In this document: in pieces, positions 43,092-53,166 of the stretch
Layout: the number at the start of each line of letters is the position of its first letter
How positions within the stretch are numbered: the first letter of the stretch is position 1
Translations under genes and position numbers: made by a program
From: Mantis religiosa
Lineage: Eukaryota; Arthropoda; Insecta; Mantodea; Mantidae
Direction: 5' to 3'
DNA length: 64,000 nucleotides
Assembly (NCBI GenBank): GCA_030765055.1
Contig: CM060952.1
Span: 80,324,664-80,388,663, forward strand
Notes under the pieces: generated by a model
Told to the model about the DNA's origin: nothing
Database searches by the model: none
The model's input: only the letters and a program-made list of their open reading frames with translations

Positions 43092-43391
43092 TTAAAATCT
43101 TGCCGGCAGGAAGAGTTGAAATTCTTGCGTTTCCACGACGACCCGCTCGCCATATCTGGTCTTAACTGTTTTGACACATCGAATACAGTATTGTATAGTT
43201 TTATCCAAATCTCGTAATTTTTTCGTCGGTAATTGGGTGCCACCTTCGGCTAACTGGTTTAGCAGCAACATTTCGTGGTCTGAAACAAACATATCAATAC
43301 ATATGAATCAGTATTACTTCTACACTCTTCATAAATTAAACAAAGATTAGTAAACAATATACAACTTTTATCTCTTACCTGTAGGATCCAT
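43092..43391 (-). CDS. Two-exon small Polinton protein, OB-fold-like motif
   Basis: Minus-strand exon 1 43391-43379 (13 bases, ATG GAT CCT ACA G) and exon 2 43279-43092 join in frame to 66 codons; the intron has GTAAGA...TTTCAG borders. The product contains VKTVKTRYGERVVVE and ends FLPARF, a pattern resembling short KTKYG...FLP-type proteins found in arthropod Polintons and possibly related to single-strand-binding OB folds. That relation is remembered and weak. The first coding exon is only four codons, so without splicing this start would be missed. Confidence 0.6.
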
Positions 43392-43525
43392 ATTTTCGAA
43401 AGTTTCGACTGACTCCTTGCTCTCTGTAACGGAATTATGTATTGGAAGAGGCTCCGCCCACTTCCAGTAGATCCATAATTATATGTTATTACGTAGTTAC
43501 GTAAGCATATTAGTTTAACTGTCAA

Positions 43526-44910
43526 CTATCTACATGTTTGAATTTAAAGTTTATTACTAAAAACTTCATCGTCAAACTAAATGCTTATATAGGACTAGAT
43601 TTTACACCATTCAATCCCCCCACCATTCATCCACATGCGTGCGCACACTGATTGTGATTCGCTCCCCACATCTTGGAGGGGAATGTAGACATGCTTGCAC
43701 AAAATATATTTTTTTTTTTGAAAACATTTGATATCTTTATATTTGGTATTCTAACACATTCACAGTATTATTTTATCACTCTTGCAAATTTATAGATTCG
43801 TTCGTTTAATGTATAACGAATTCTACTTTTTATTTTTTTCGTAGCATTATTTTACCATTATTCGATCGATGCAATAGTAAGCGCTCTTTTGGATACCCCT
43901 GTGTATCGTCTGGGGGATTTCGGATTTCTCACGGTGACATTCCGTTACCTCCCCCCTGCTTTGATCGTCTAGACAGCTGTGCTTATCTACGGCGTGTGAA
44001 AGGGTTGAACGGGTGCCTGGATAGTCGATACAACCTTACTATGGATCCCCGTTTACTTTATTATCATAACTTGCATACATATTTCATCTTGTACATGCTA
44101 AACTGATTGCATTAACCGCTATAACATACTCATACATCTAGATACGTTTATATCTCCTGCCTTCCTCAATCAATTCGTCTCGTATACTTCCTACACAGAT
44201 TTTCTCAAAGTTATATTCATCATTCTTACAGAGATGTACTTTCACTAGTATGCGCCACTTTATTTTTTCTCGCAATGCTATGTTCGATCTTAGAGGAAAT
44301 TCTTTTTATCAATCATCATCTTATACACACTTTTTGTTTATCTCTCACTGTTATGCTTCACTTTTATCGTGCTTAGAGGGAACGTTCATTTTTTACACAA
44401 CCATTCAGGCATTATTATTTATCCTCAACGTGGAATAACCTTTCAGACAGATTTACATTATTTTTTTCTTTTCTTATACTTCGAGGTGGGAAGATTCTAA
44501 CCTTGACTTAGCCTTCCCCCACACATACATTACTGACAACCTTTCAGACATTATTATTTTTCCCTATTATCCATCGATATGGAACAACCTTTCAGACAGA
44601 TTTACATTATTTTTTTCTTTTCTTATACTTCGAGGTGGGAAGATTCTAATCTTGGCTTAAATTTCCCCCACACTTACATGCATTACTGAAGAATGGATTC
44701 TGGATAGGGAGGATCCCCTTACCAGATTGTCTTAATACATTTATTTCATAAATATTTCTCAGTACACGTAACTACTTATACTCTCGATATTCTTATACAT
44801 ATGGAATAAAGATATTACATTTTATCATACACTAAACGAAAAATGCATCGAACCCTAGACTCGATATCCATACATGTTTAAGCACACACTCAACCCCTCC
44901 ACTATTATCA
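43526..44910. other. Non-coding right arm of the Polinton
   Basis: No gene recognised. Contains a tandem duplication at about 44441-44690, period ~146 bp (CCTTTCAGACAGATTTACATT ... GAGGTGGGAAGATTCTAA), and an A/T-rich tract near 43710. A regulatory or spacer role is unknown. Confidence 0.5.
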
Positions 44911-45081
44911 TACATGAGAGTTCAAGCACACACACACCCCTCGAAACGAAGGTCCCAGCAACCCCGCCGCCCCCGTTCCAAACAACACCCATCCACACAC
45001 ATACAAACACACACACACTCACACACACACACTCACACACACTCACACACACACAAACACACACACACTCACACACACACA

Positions 45082-45149
<68 letters not shown>

Positions 45150-45306
45150 CACAACGATCCTGGGGAACGACAATACGCCACCGACCCAAACAACAAAAAA
45201 ATCGTCGAATATCAAACATGAGAGTTCTAAATCACTCATTCAATTACATACATAGGGATTTCAAATCATGTCTAGTGTGATTTCCAATCCCTATTTACAT
45301 ACTACT
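44911..45306 (-). repeat. Polinton right terminal inverted repeat
   Basis: 396 bp, inverted match of 28307-28689, ending ...TTTACATACTACT followed by the TSD CACAGG (45307-45312). The internal (CA)n tract has interruptions at other places than the left copy, so the two TIRs have diverged mostly in the microsatellite. Confidence 0.95.
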
Positions 45307-45312
45307 CACAGG

Positions 45313-45632
45313 TATTTCAATAAAACTTCCGAGAAGGAATCGTAATATGGAGTGTGGGGTTCTCTTGAAGAATTTTGTGTTCTATCCTTGGAAAATGCTG
45401 GTCTTGAATACAGAGTGTGATATTTAATTAACTTCCTAAAGATGATCTCTCTCATACACACAAACATGGGTCTTCTTAACGTTATCTTTTAATTCGTGGG
45501 ATATCAAAACATGCAGTTCCGATAAAATCTCCATATAGAATTTCTGCAGTTTTATCAGTAGCTAGAAGATTCTATGATCAATTTCAATTTTCAGATACCT
45601 GTTATGGATGAATCACACAATAGTTACCTCCG
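45313..45632. other. No recognisable feature
   Basis: Unique-looking AT-rich sequence to the right of the Polinton TSD. Confidence 0.4.
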
Positions 45633-46089
45633 TATGTAGCATGGTGGTAGCCTCAAGAGGTTTCGAATACGAATCTCAGTCAGGGAGGTACGGTTTTATC
45701 GGAGTTTTTCCTTATCCTAAAAGATTAGTGTCAGAAAGCTCTATGTACCCTGTACCCATTTGAAAAGCACTTCATTCATTGTTCGATATGACTTAATGTT
45801 GGAGGTTTACCCTTATCTTGAAAGAGGAATGTCTGTCTGCTAACTCTAAGCTCTATGTACTCTGGATTCGTTTGAGCATCATTCCATTAATTATTCGATA
45901 TGACTTAACCTTGGTGATTTTCCCTTTTCCTGAAAGACGAATCCCCCCGGGGGCCTACTGCGGTAGGTACGGGATTGGCGATCCCGGGGCCCCAAGCCAA
46001 ATCTCTAGATTGGGTGCCTCTGGGTGGTGAGAGAGCTAATGCTAAACGCCCAAACAAGGTCCAAAACCATGTTTGACCGTAATCTAAGT

Positions 46090-47225
46090 AAAGTAAATTA
46101 AGGTAAAGTCAAAGCAAAGCCAAAGCAAAGCCAGAGCGGAGCCAGAGTGGGGACTGAGTGAAGGCAGAGCGGAGCCAGAGCCAAGCCAGAGCGGGACCGA
46201 AATGGTGACCGGAGTCTAGTCGGACTGAAACCAAAGCGAAGCTAGAGCCAAGCCAGAGTTAAGTTACACAATGTGGTTAGTGTGAGGCCAGAGCGAAGCC
46301 AGAGCGGGGCCGGAACCTATCCAGAGCCAGGCCAGAGTGAATCCAGAGTTAAGTTGGAGTGAGACCAGAGCAAAGCCAGAGCGAGACCGAAGGTGGGCTG
46401 GAGCCTAGCCAGAGCCAAGTCAGAGTCAAGTTAGAGTGAATTTAGAGTTAAGTTAGACTAAGGTTACAGTGAAACCGAAGCGAAACCAGAGCGAAGCCGG
46501 AGCCAAGCCAGAGTGGGACCGGAGTCGTGACCGGAACCTAGCAGGAGTGAAGCCAGAGCGAAGCTAGAGCCAAGCCAGAGTTAAGTTACAGAATGAAGTT
46601 AATTTGAGGCCAAAGTAAATCCAGAGCTAGACCGGAGCAGGGCCGGAACCTAGCCAGAGCCAAGCAAGAGCCAAGTTAGAGTGAATTTAGAGTGAAGTTT
46701 GAATGAGTTTAAAGAGAAGCCGGAGCGAAGCCAGAGTCAAGCCAGAGCGGGACCGGAGTGGTGACCACAGCCTAGCCAGAGTGAAGCCAGAGCCAAGCCA
46801 GAGTAAAGTTAAAGAATGAGGCTAGAGTAAGGCCAGAGTGAAACCACAGCGGAACCAAAGGTAGGCCGAATCATAGCCAGGGCCAAGCCAAAGCCAAGCC
46901 CAAGCGGATTTAGAGCAATGCCAAAGAAAAACCTAAGTGCAACCAGAGCAAAACCAGTGCAAAGCCAGAACAAAGCCAAATCAAAGCCAATGCAAAGTTA
47001 AATCAAAGCAAACCAAAGCAGAGCTAAAGGGCAGTCAGAGAATATCCAGCCAGAGCAGAGCCAGGGCAAAGCCAGAGCAAAACCAAAGCAAAGCCAAAGC
47101 AAAGTCAAAGCAAAGCCAAGGCGGAGCCAGAACAAAGCTAAAGCGGAGCCAGAGCAGAGCCAGAGCAGAGCCAAAGCAAAGTCAAAGTAAAGTTAAGTTA
47201 AAGTCAAAGTAAGTTTATAGTAAAG
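46090..47225. repeat. AAGCCAGAGCGA minisatellite, ~1.1 kb
   Basis: Strongly degenerate purine-rich tandem repeat with a 6/12-bp period (AAGCCAGAGCGA, AAGCCAGAGCCA, GGACCGGAGC...). Strand-asymmetric: almost no C-rich reversals. The 91-codon Lys/Gln/Ser frame at 46937-47212 is a by-product. Confidence 0.9.
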
Positions 47226-47600
47226 TAAAACAACGTTTTTGAAAGGGCGCTGATGACCATGGAGTTGAGCACCCTTATTTATAAATCATATCTGAAAGAT
47301 GAATGTATGCTAACTCTAAGTTCTATGTATCCTGGACTCATTTGAACATCTTTCCATTCATCGTCCGAGATGGCTTAACGTTGGAGACTTTCTCTTACCC
47401 TGAAAGATGAATGTCAAGTAACTCTAAGCTCTATGTACCCTGGACTCCTTGGAATATAATTTCATTCATCGTCCGATATGACTTAACGCTGCAGATTTTC
47501 TCTTATCATAAAAAATGAATATCTGGAAACTCTAAGCTCTATTTACTCTGGACTCATTTGACATCATTTCATTCATTATCCGATATGACTTAACCTTGGA

Positions 47601-47841
47601 GTAACAACTTAGGCTTTCACGACCGGCGTCAATCCCGTAATATATAGAAGTTTCCGGGCTTACTGGCCGTAGTCTAGTAGGAAAAACTGAAGTTCCTGAT
47701 GTTTCGCTCGTACGTGCGTCGAGCATCCTCAGAGGACTCATGGCAAACTAGAGTGAGCACGTAAGAGCGAAACGTCAGGAACTTCACTTTTTCCTACTAG
47801 ACCACGGCCAGTAAGCCCGGAAACCTCTACATATTACTGGA
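47601..47841. mobile_element. Fold-back insertion 2 (Penelope-like ends)
   Basis: 241 bp, flanked by the 11-bp duplication TTAACCTTGGA (47590-47600 and 47842-47852) within a SINE-A body unit. A ~40-base tail (GTAACAACTTAGGC...) is followed by an inverted repeat: arms about 47643-47716 and 47756-47834 (CCGGGCTTACTGGCCGT, GTCTAGTAGGAAAAA, GTTTCGCTC and their complements). Same architecture as 8325-8523 but different sequence. The loop side contains a hammerhead-like core (see 47697-47732). Confidence 0.75.
47697..47732 (-). ncRNA. Hammerhead-ribozyme-like core
   Basis: Minus strand reads CTGAGGA, T, then stem GCTCG/CGAGC around a 9-base loop, then GAAAC. This matches the CUGANGA - helix II - GAAA core order of hammerhead ribozymes, which Penelope-like elements are known to carry. 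A cleavage-site helix III is very short or absent, so activity is doubtful. Confidence 0.4.
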
Positions 47842-47985
47842 TTAACCTTGGAAATTTGCTCCTGAAAGATGAATGTCTGGCAACTTTAAGCTCTATGTAC
47901 CCTGTACTTATTTGAACATCATTTCATTCATCGTCCGATATGACTTAACGTTGGAAGGTTTCCCTTAACCTGAAAGATGAATGTG

Positions 47986-48404
47986 CAGCGTTTCCTTTTG
48001 GTCGCTCTTTACTTTGTGGAAACCTCAAGAAATTTGTAAACAATATCGATTGCTTTTTGTTGTTTGTGATTGATAAGTTGATTTATTAGTGCTGGGCTTC
48101 TTCTCTGTTCGTTTCCAAGGCTGTCTTTAGTAAGGGGTGGGTGCAATGAACCTCTGTAAGCCTTCGTCCCGTTATGTTCCGTTAGGTTTGTCTTTTGAAG
48201 AGTCTAAGGAGCATTCTTTTCAAGTAGTGGAAACATTCATTCGGTGCAACATTTCCAAGCTACTATGTTACATTATTTTACATTCACACACACGCACGGA
48301 CGCACACACGCACGCACACACGCACACACACAAAACCCTCTGGTATGTATACAATCATTATTTATATTAAACTTATATCTTCACAGAGATACTTATAAAT
48401 AATG
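47986..48404. other. Insertion in the SINE-A array, no gene recognised
   Basis: Sequence unrelated to the SINE body, with an interrupted (CA)n run near 48280-48332. The 77-codon frame there has no family match. Confidence 0.4.
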
Positions 48405-48667
48405 CCTCAAATGTCTGGTAACTTCCAGCTCTATGTACCTGTACTCATTTGAGCATCATATCAATCATTGTCCGATATGATTTATCATTAAAGGTTTTCC
48501 CTTATCCGCAAGATGAATATCTGGTAACTAAGCTCAATGTACCATGGACTGTTTTGAACTCCACTTTAATCATCATCCAGTATGACTTAACGTTGGAGGA
48601 CGATAATTAAAAGAAACTTTGGATATTTTCTACTTTTTCAAAAATAATTATCTACTATCTGTTCGCT

Positions 48668-48967
48668 GTAAGAATAAAGTAAATGTCAAAGAAGCACGTG
48701 GCGGAAATGAATCGCATTGGCTGATGGGTTTTAATACTTTCGTATTCTTCCACAATATAGTTCCATGGTTTATTAAGCTTCTTGTTTTACCTACTTTCAG
48801 AAAATATATTAGGTTTTTCTTATAATATGGAATTAACATTATAAAATAATTACAGTAAGAACCATGACTTTCAACAGTTAAAAAATTCACTGTTGTAGTA
48901 ACAACAAAGATAGCAGTTAAATTCCGGTGATGGCATTGCTGTTTAGGTGAGCATGCGCAGATGTTAC
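48668..48967. repeat. Second copy of the 26790-27275 dispersed repeat
   Basis: Left block 48668-48745 and right block 48899-48967 match 26805-26877 and 27199-27274. Here they are separated by ~150 bp of other sequence and no SINE. Confidence 0.7.
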
Positions 48968-49009
48968 TCATCCCTCCTCATTCATTAGAAGGTGGATGAA
49001 CTGCACATT

Positions 49010-50097
49010 CTGCCTTGAAATTGCCATTGAACATGCAAATCAATGAAACACCAGCTTCCAGCATAACCAAAAACAGTGTAATGGCGAAGATTTTACAGGT
49101 ATGCAAATTGATCATTGGGACGAATGCATGATGGCCCACAAGAGGTCATTGGAAACACTGGGCAGAACTTTGAAAGATATTCGTGACAACAAAAACATTT
49201 TGGTGGTACCATGATTCTGTTGTCAGGTGATTTTCGTCAGACTGTTCCAGGGATTCTCCGATGAACTGTTGCGGACAAACTAAACGTATGCCTAAAATCC
49301 TCAAATATGTGGCGGGAGGTAAAACCACTCCCATTGACAATTAGTGTACGAGTGTTTTAGCAACAAGATCAAACTGTAAATGTGTCTTCGAACAGACTCA
49401 GCGTGCTTTTCCAGATACAACGCAACAGTACACTAACCATAATTGTCTGAGTGAACGAGTAATATTGGCTGGAAAAAATGCAGATGTCGATCTTAGTGTG
49501 ACCACACACACAATTTTCTTTCAGGGGAGTTGTCTTCGTTCAAATCAACTGACACAGTTATAAACCAGGATGACCTAATCAACTATCCCACAGAGTTTTT
49601 AAATTAATTAGAATTGGCTAAACTCCTACCTCATTATTTTAAAATTAAAAGTAGGATCAGTTGCGATCATGCTGCACAACATTAACCAACCATAATTGTG
49701 CAGTGGAACGAAACTAATTGTGCAAAAGCTAATGAATAACGTCATCGAAGCAACAATTATCAAGGGAAAGTACAGTGGAGAGGACATCTTTATCCCGAGC
49801 ATTCCGATGATTCCAACTGATTTACCTTTTGATTTTAAGCGTCTACTATTTCTCGGGCCTTTGGCCTTTGCGATGACCATAAATAAATCGCAAGGGCAGT
49901 CGTTGGAAATTTGCGGAATCAACTTGCAGTTTCCCTATTTCTCTCACGTCACGTGTTCACATGTCAGGAAACCATCATCTTTACATATTTACGCAACACA
50001 ACGAAGCTTATCACAACGCTTTAAATTGATTAACGTGATTGTAACTGTGTTGTATTTAAACTTCACCCCCAATTGCAGAATAAATAACAATTACGGA
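49010..50097 (+). pseudogene. Helitron Pif1-like helicase, C-terminal part
   Basis: Decayed Rep/helicase of a Helitron. The Walker B region is WDECMMAHKRSLETLGRTLKD (about 49117-49180), followed by MILLSGDFRQTVP (frameshifted, about 49208-49250). The C-terminal open frame 49696-50145 contains GTKLIVQKLMNNVIEATI, IPMIPTDLPF, and the PFDFKR...FAMTINKSQGQSLEICGINL block (superfamily-1 motif region). The Walker A region and the Rep nuclease domain are not present upstream, so the element is 5'-truncated. Several stops lie between 49300 and 49690. The Helitron 3' terminus appears at 53131-53165, beyond an LTR element. Confidence 0.88.
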
Positions 50098-50854
50098 TGT
50101 TGTAGCAGGATTATGGTAACGATGTTTGAAGACGACGATTTATAAGCCCCGCGTTGCGGCGATCATGTATAACGGGATTATTCTCACCTGATGTCGTCCC
50201 GCGTTGTGCCTGGGGTTGTTGGTTTTGTCAGCCCTCCTGGATGGTGAAGATGAAACCACGAATTACTAATTCTTCTTGGGCCAATCTGGCACTCTGATGT
50301 ATCGATGTATCTAAACTCTCCGGACCTGCTTCTGTCTGAGCTATGAGAACTTAATTTTCAGACCTGGTCGCGACTGAAAAGATAAATTTCCTAAATAAAC
50401 TTCGATACTAATAAATTCTCTTTACTTTTAAAATATCCATATGTTCAATTTAAGTTATATTATTTGTACAAGTTTTCGAATGAAACTTGACAATAATACT
50501 GTATACCTTGATTACAATTAACACAAAACTGATGTTAACTCTTTCACTTTATTTCATCGCAGCACTGAATTTACGTATTTTCACCATAACATTCTTCCAT
50601 CAAAAAACGCTTTCTTTCCTAGCTGTTTTACAAAAATTATTGACTTTTCATTCCCTCATTGCTATCACTACCAATCAAATTTAATTTTTAATTGTCCACG
50701 TCACACATTACACAATCTCATTTTTGAAACTACCAATCACAAAATATTCACATCATATCACTTACATGTTGCGTTATCTCATGATCTACTAAATTTTAGC
50801 AATTTCCTTTCTTATTCCTTTTACATGTCGATTCTTAAACCACATATTTAAACA
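50098..50854 (-). repeat. 3' LTR of the non-autonomous element
   Basis: 757 bp, aligns end to end with 52378-53130; scattered substitutions throughout suggest an old insertion. Confidence 0.78.
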
Positions 50855-50896
50855 TTTTTCAACTCTCGGTATATAAACCAAAACAACCGTACAAAT

Positions 50897-50965
50897 GCCC
50901 CTCTTCGAAATATATGGAAAGCAACTTAAATGTTTCAACAATGTGTTTCCATATATTTCGAAGAT
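50897..50965. repeat. Inverted repeat near the LTR element's polypurine end
   Basis: TCTTCGAAATATATGGAAA and its complement TTTCCATATATTTCGAAGA flank about 25 bases, giving a strong hairpin inside the LTR element. Confidence 0.8.
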
Positions 50966-51610
50966 CGCCCCAACAACAATATTTCACAACAATGATCAAT
51001 AACATAATTACATAAAATATAATAATAAACAAACATTGAATAACTTATTTTACTCTACTATAATATACTTTTATAAATATTTGTCTTTGATTTCATTGGG
51101 GGGGCTGTGCCCCGTCCCAAATTTGAATTAAAGTATCATTATAATTACCATTTTTTTAAATTTAACACAATGAACAAAACATAATACAATCATATAGAGA
51201 ACAATTTTAGCTAACATAGCACTTTGTAACGAATATATAATTAAGCTTTCTTTAAACAGTAATTTTATCAATTTTAATATATATATATATACGATTTATA
51301 TAGAAAAAACTCTCTGTTTTGTGTTTTATGTTGGGTGATTCGCCACATGATTAATTTTTCAAGTTGCCCTGCATCAAAGGTGAAGTTTGCTACAATTTTA
51401 TGTTACGTGCTTGCGACTTTTGAACCGTTAGTGTGATAAATTTTACTCTGTTGGCTAATCTGAACGTTGCAAACATTCTGATTTCGATAAATTCGTCCTA
51501 TTTTTATGTGTGTCACACTGACATGGCACTGTTTTAAGGTTAGGCTTGTTTTGTGGTTATTTCTTTGTTCCAAATTTAGCAAACTTATTTCGTGTGATGT
51601 ATATGTGTGG

Positions 51611-52110
51611 TCAATGTGATCTTGATAAGTTATGTGTGTACATAAATAAATTTATTAATTTATTAATTTCAGTTACTTTCCCTCCATTATATTTTTCACA
51701 ATTCTGTGATTCTTTATTTGACTTTAATTGTTTCACCAACTTACTTTCACCTACATATTCATTTCTATTCTGACCTGCACTTTGTACTAATATTTCTTTA
51801 TCTCCATTACATTCTTTCTTACGTGATTCTGATTCTTGTGTCATATTATTCTTAACAAAACTCTCGCTTACTTTCTGAGATGCACTAGCATAGCAATTTC
51901 TTATACATTGTGTGAATCTAGCCTCCAAATTATTTGAATTGCTACTCATCTCCTGTCTTCAATTATTTATATTCTTATCTATTTTAGCGTCTATATTATT
52001 CATATCCTGTCTTAAACTAACCTCCATATTACTCAATGTAGTATTCATGTTCATCATCATTTACGCTAACCTTTTAACGTCATCTTATAATCTTTACTCC
52101 TTCCTACTTC
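51611..52110 (-). pseudogene. Gag-like coiled-coil remnant
   Basis: Minus-strand translation from about 52110 gives NTTLSNMEVSLRQDMNNIDAKIDKNINN, a stop, then the open frame 51949-51611 (MSSNSNNLEARFTQCIRNC...). The heptad-rich texture resembles the N-terminal Gag of insect gypsy elements. No zinc knuckle, protease or RT is found. Confidence 0.5.
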
Positions 52111-52377
52111 CCTACTTTCTTCTTCTACTTCTTCCCTTGCATTTTACTATTATTTCCTATATCGTTTCTACCTTCCATTTTGGTAACTTTTCTCTATTTC
52201 TTAATAACATAAGCTCTTTTACATTACACTTTATAGCTTTTATTATTTATATTGTCAGTTTGTAGTCATTCATCTTCTTTCTTCGCTCTTCTTTCTTCGG
52301 TATTCCATACTCAATTCTGTCCTTCAACGATGTGGTGTTTTCCTTTCACTCCTATTCGTGCCCGACTTTAGGCGCTA

Positions 52378-53130
52378 TGTTGTAAATGGATTATGGTGCT
52401 GAGGAAGAGATAATAGTGTTCTTGGAGTCTGCGGCGAGAGTGGGGAACGGGATTATTCTCACCTGATGTCGTCCCGCGTTGTGAATGGGGTTGTGGGTTG
52501 TATTCAGCCCTCCAGAATGGTGATGACGAAGCCACGAGTTGCCAATTCTTCTTGGAACAATCTGGCACTCATATGTATCGATGTACCTAAAATCTCCGGA
52601 TCTGCTTCAGTCTGAGCTATGAGAATTCTTAATTTTCAGACGTGGTCGCGAGTGAAAAGGATACATTTTCTAAATAAACATCCATACCAATAAATTCTTT
52701 TTAACTTTAGAATATCCAGATGTTCAATTTAATTTGTATTATTTATACAATTCTTCTTATGAATCTTGACAATAGTACTGTATACCTTGATTACAATTAA
52801 CAGAACGCTCATATTAACTCTTTTACTATATTTCGTCGCAGCACTGAATTTTTATCTTTTCACCATAACGTTTTTCCATTAAAAGACGCCTTCTGTCCTC
52901 ACTGTTTTACCAAAATTATTGTTTTTTTCAGCCCTCACTACCAATCAAACGTAATTTTTACTGGTCCAGTCACACATTACATAATCTCATTTTTAAAACT
53001 ACCAATCATAAAACACTCACATCATATCACGTACATGTTGCGACATCTCATGATCTACTGAATTTTAACAATTTTCTTTCTTATTCATTTTAACATGTCC
53101 CTATCGATTCTTAAACCACATATTTAAACA
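52378..53130 (-). repeat. 5' LTR of the non-autonomous element
   Basis: 753 bp; partner of 50098-50854. The primer-binding site is adjacent on its left side. Confidence 0.78.
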
Positions 53131-53165
53131 TTTATTGGCGGTACGACGTTACCTAGGTCAGCTAG
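53131..53165 (+). mobile_element. Helitron 3' terminus
   Basis: A short hairpin GGTACGACGTTACC (53140-53153, one-base bulge), then 8 bases and CTAG at 53162-53165, followed by T. This is the standard Helitron 3' end (hairpin, ~10 nt, CTRR, inserted before T). It fits as the end of the helicase-bearing element at 49010. Confidence 0.72.
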
Positions 53166-53166
53166 T

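Larger units (their letters stand above)
28307..45306. mobile_element. Maverick/Polinton, complete, 17,000 bp
   Basis: Bounded by ~390-bp inverted repeats beginning AGTAGTATGTAAATAGGGAT and by a perfect 6-bp TSD. It contains the core Polinton set: retrovirus-like integrase with chromodomain, protein-primed family-B DNA polymerase, packaging ATPase, adenovirus-like cysteine protease, major capsid protein and penton protein, plus accessory ORFs. Capsid and protease genes run leftward; ATPase, fibre-like and integrase genes run rightward from a divergent start at about 33209-33262; PolB runs leftward and converges on the integrase. At least five genes carry frameshifts, stops or insertions. Two SINEs and one solo LTR inserted later. 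Confidence 0.96.
45633..48610 (+). repeat. Tandem array of SINE-A body units
   Basis: Begins with a SINE-A head (45633-45690: GTAGCATGGTGGTAGC and GAATACGAATCTC) and ends with a canonical SINE-A 3' end (GACTTAACGTTGGAGGACG...AATTAAAAG near 48600). Between them the ~105-112-bp body module (GAATGTCTGGTAACTCTAAGCTCTATGTACC ... ATATGACTTAACGTTGGAGG) recurs at about 45811-45940, 47287-47398, 47399-47510, 47511-47600, 47853-47985 and 48405-48610. Other sequence interrupts the array at 45941-47286 (including a minisatellite), 47601-47841 (fold-back insertion) and 47986-48404. Confidence 0.8.
50098..53130 (-). mobile_element. Non-autonomous LTR element inside the Helitron
   Basis: Direct repeats 50098-50854 and 52378-53130 (757 and 753 bp) are LTRs; on the minus strand they start TGTTTAAATATGTGG and end ACAACA. 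The minus-strand 5' LTR (52378-53130) is followed at once by TAGCGCCTAAAGTCGGGC (52360-52377), a mutated lysine-tRNA-type primer site. The other LTR is preceded by the purine tract GAGAGTTGAAAAA. The ~1.5-kb interior has only a gag-like coiled coil and no pol. I find no TSD. The flanks are helicase sequence on the left and a Helitron 3' end on the right. Confidence 0.75.

Noticed and set aside
46937..47212. Lys/Gln/Ser-rich ORF
   Set aside because: By-product of the purine-rich minisatellite with no start context.
46090..47225. CRISPR-like array of repeats
   Set aside because: No constant repeat with unique spacers; it is a degenerate 6/12-bp tandem repeat in a eukaryotic genome.
51912..52265. 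117-codon hydrophobic forward ORF resembling a membrane protein
   Set aside because: Opposite strand of the gag-like coiled coil; Lys/Asn-rich sense codons read as Leu/Phe/Ile on the other strand.
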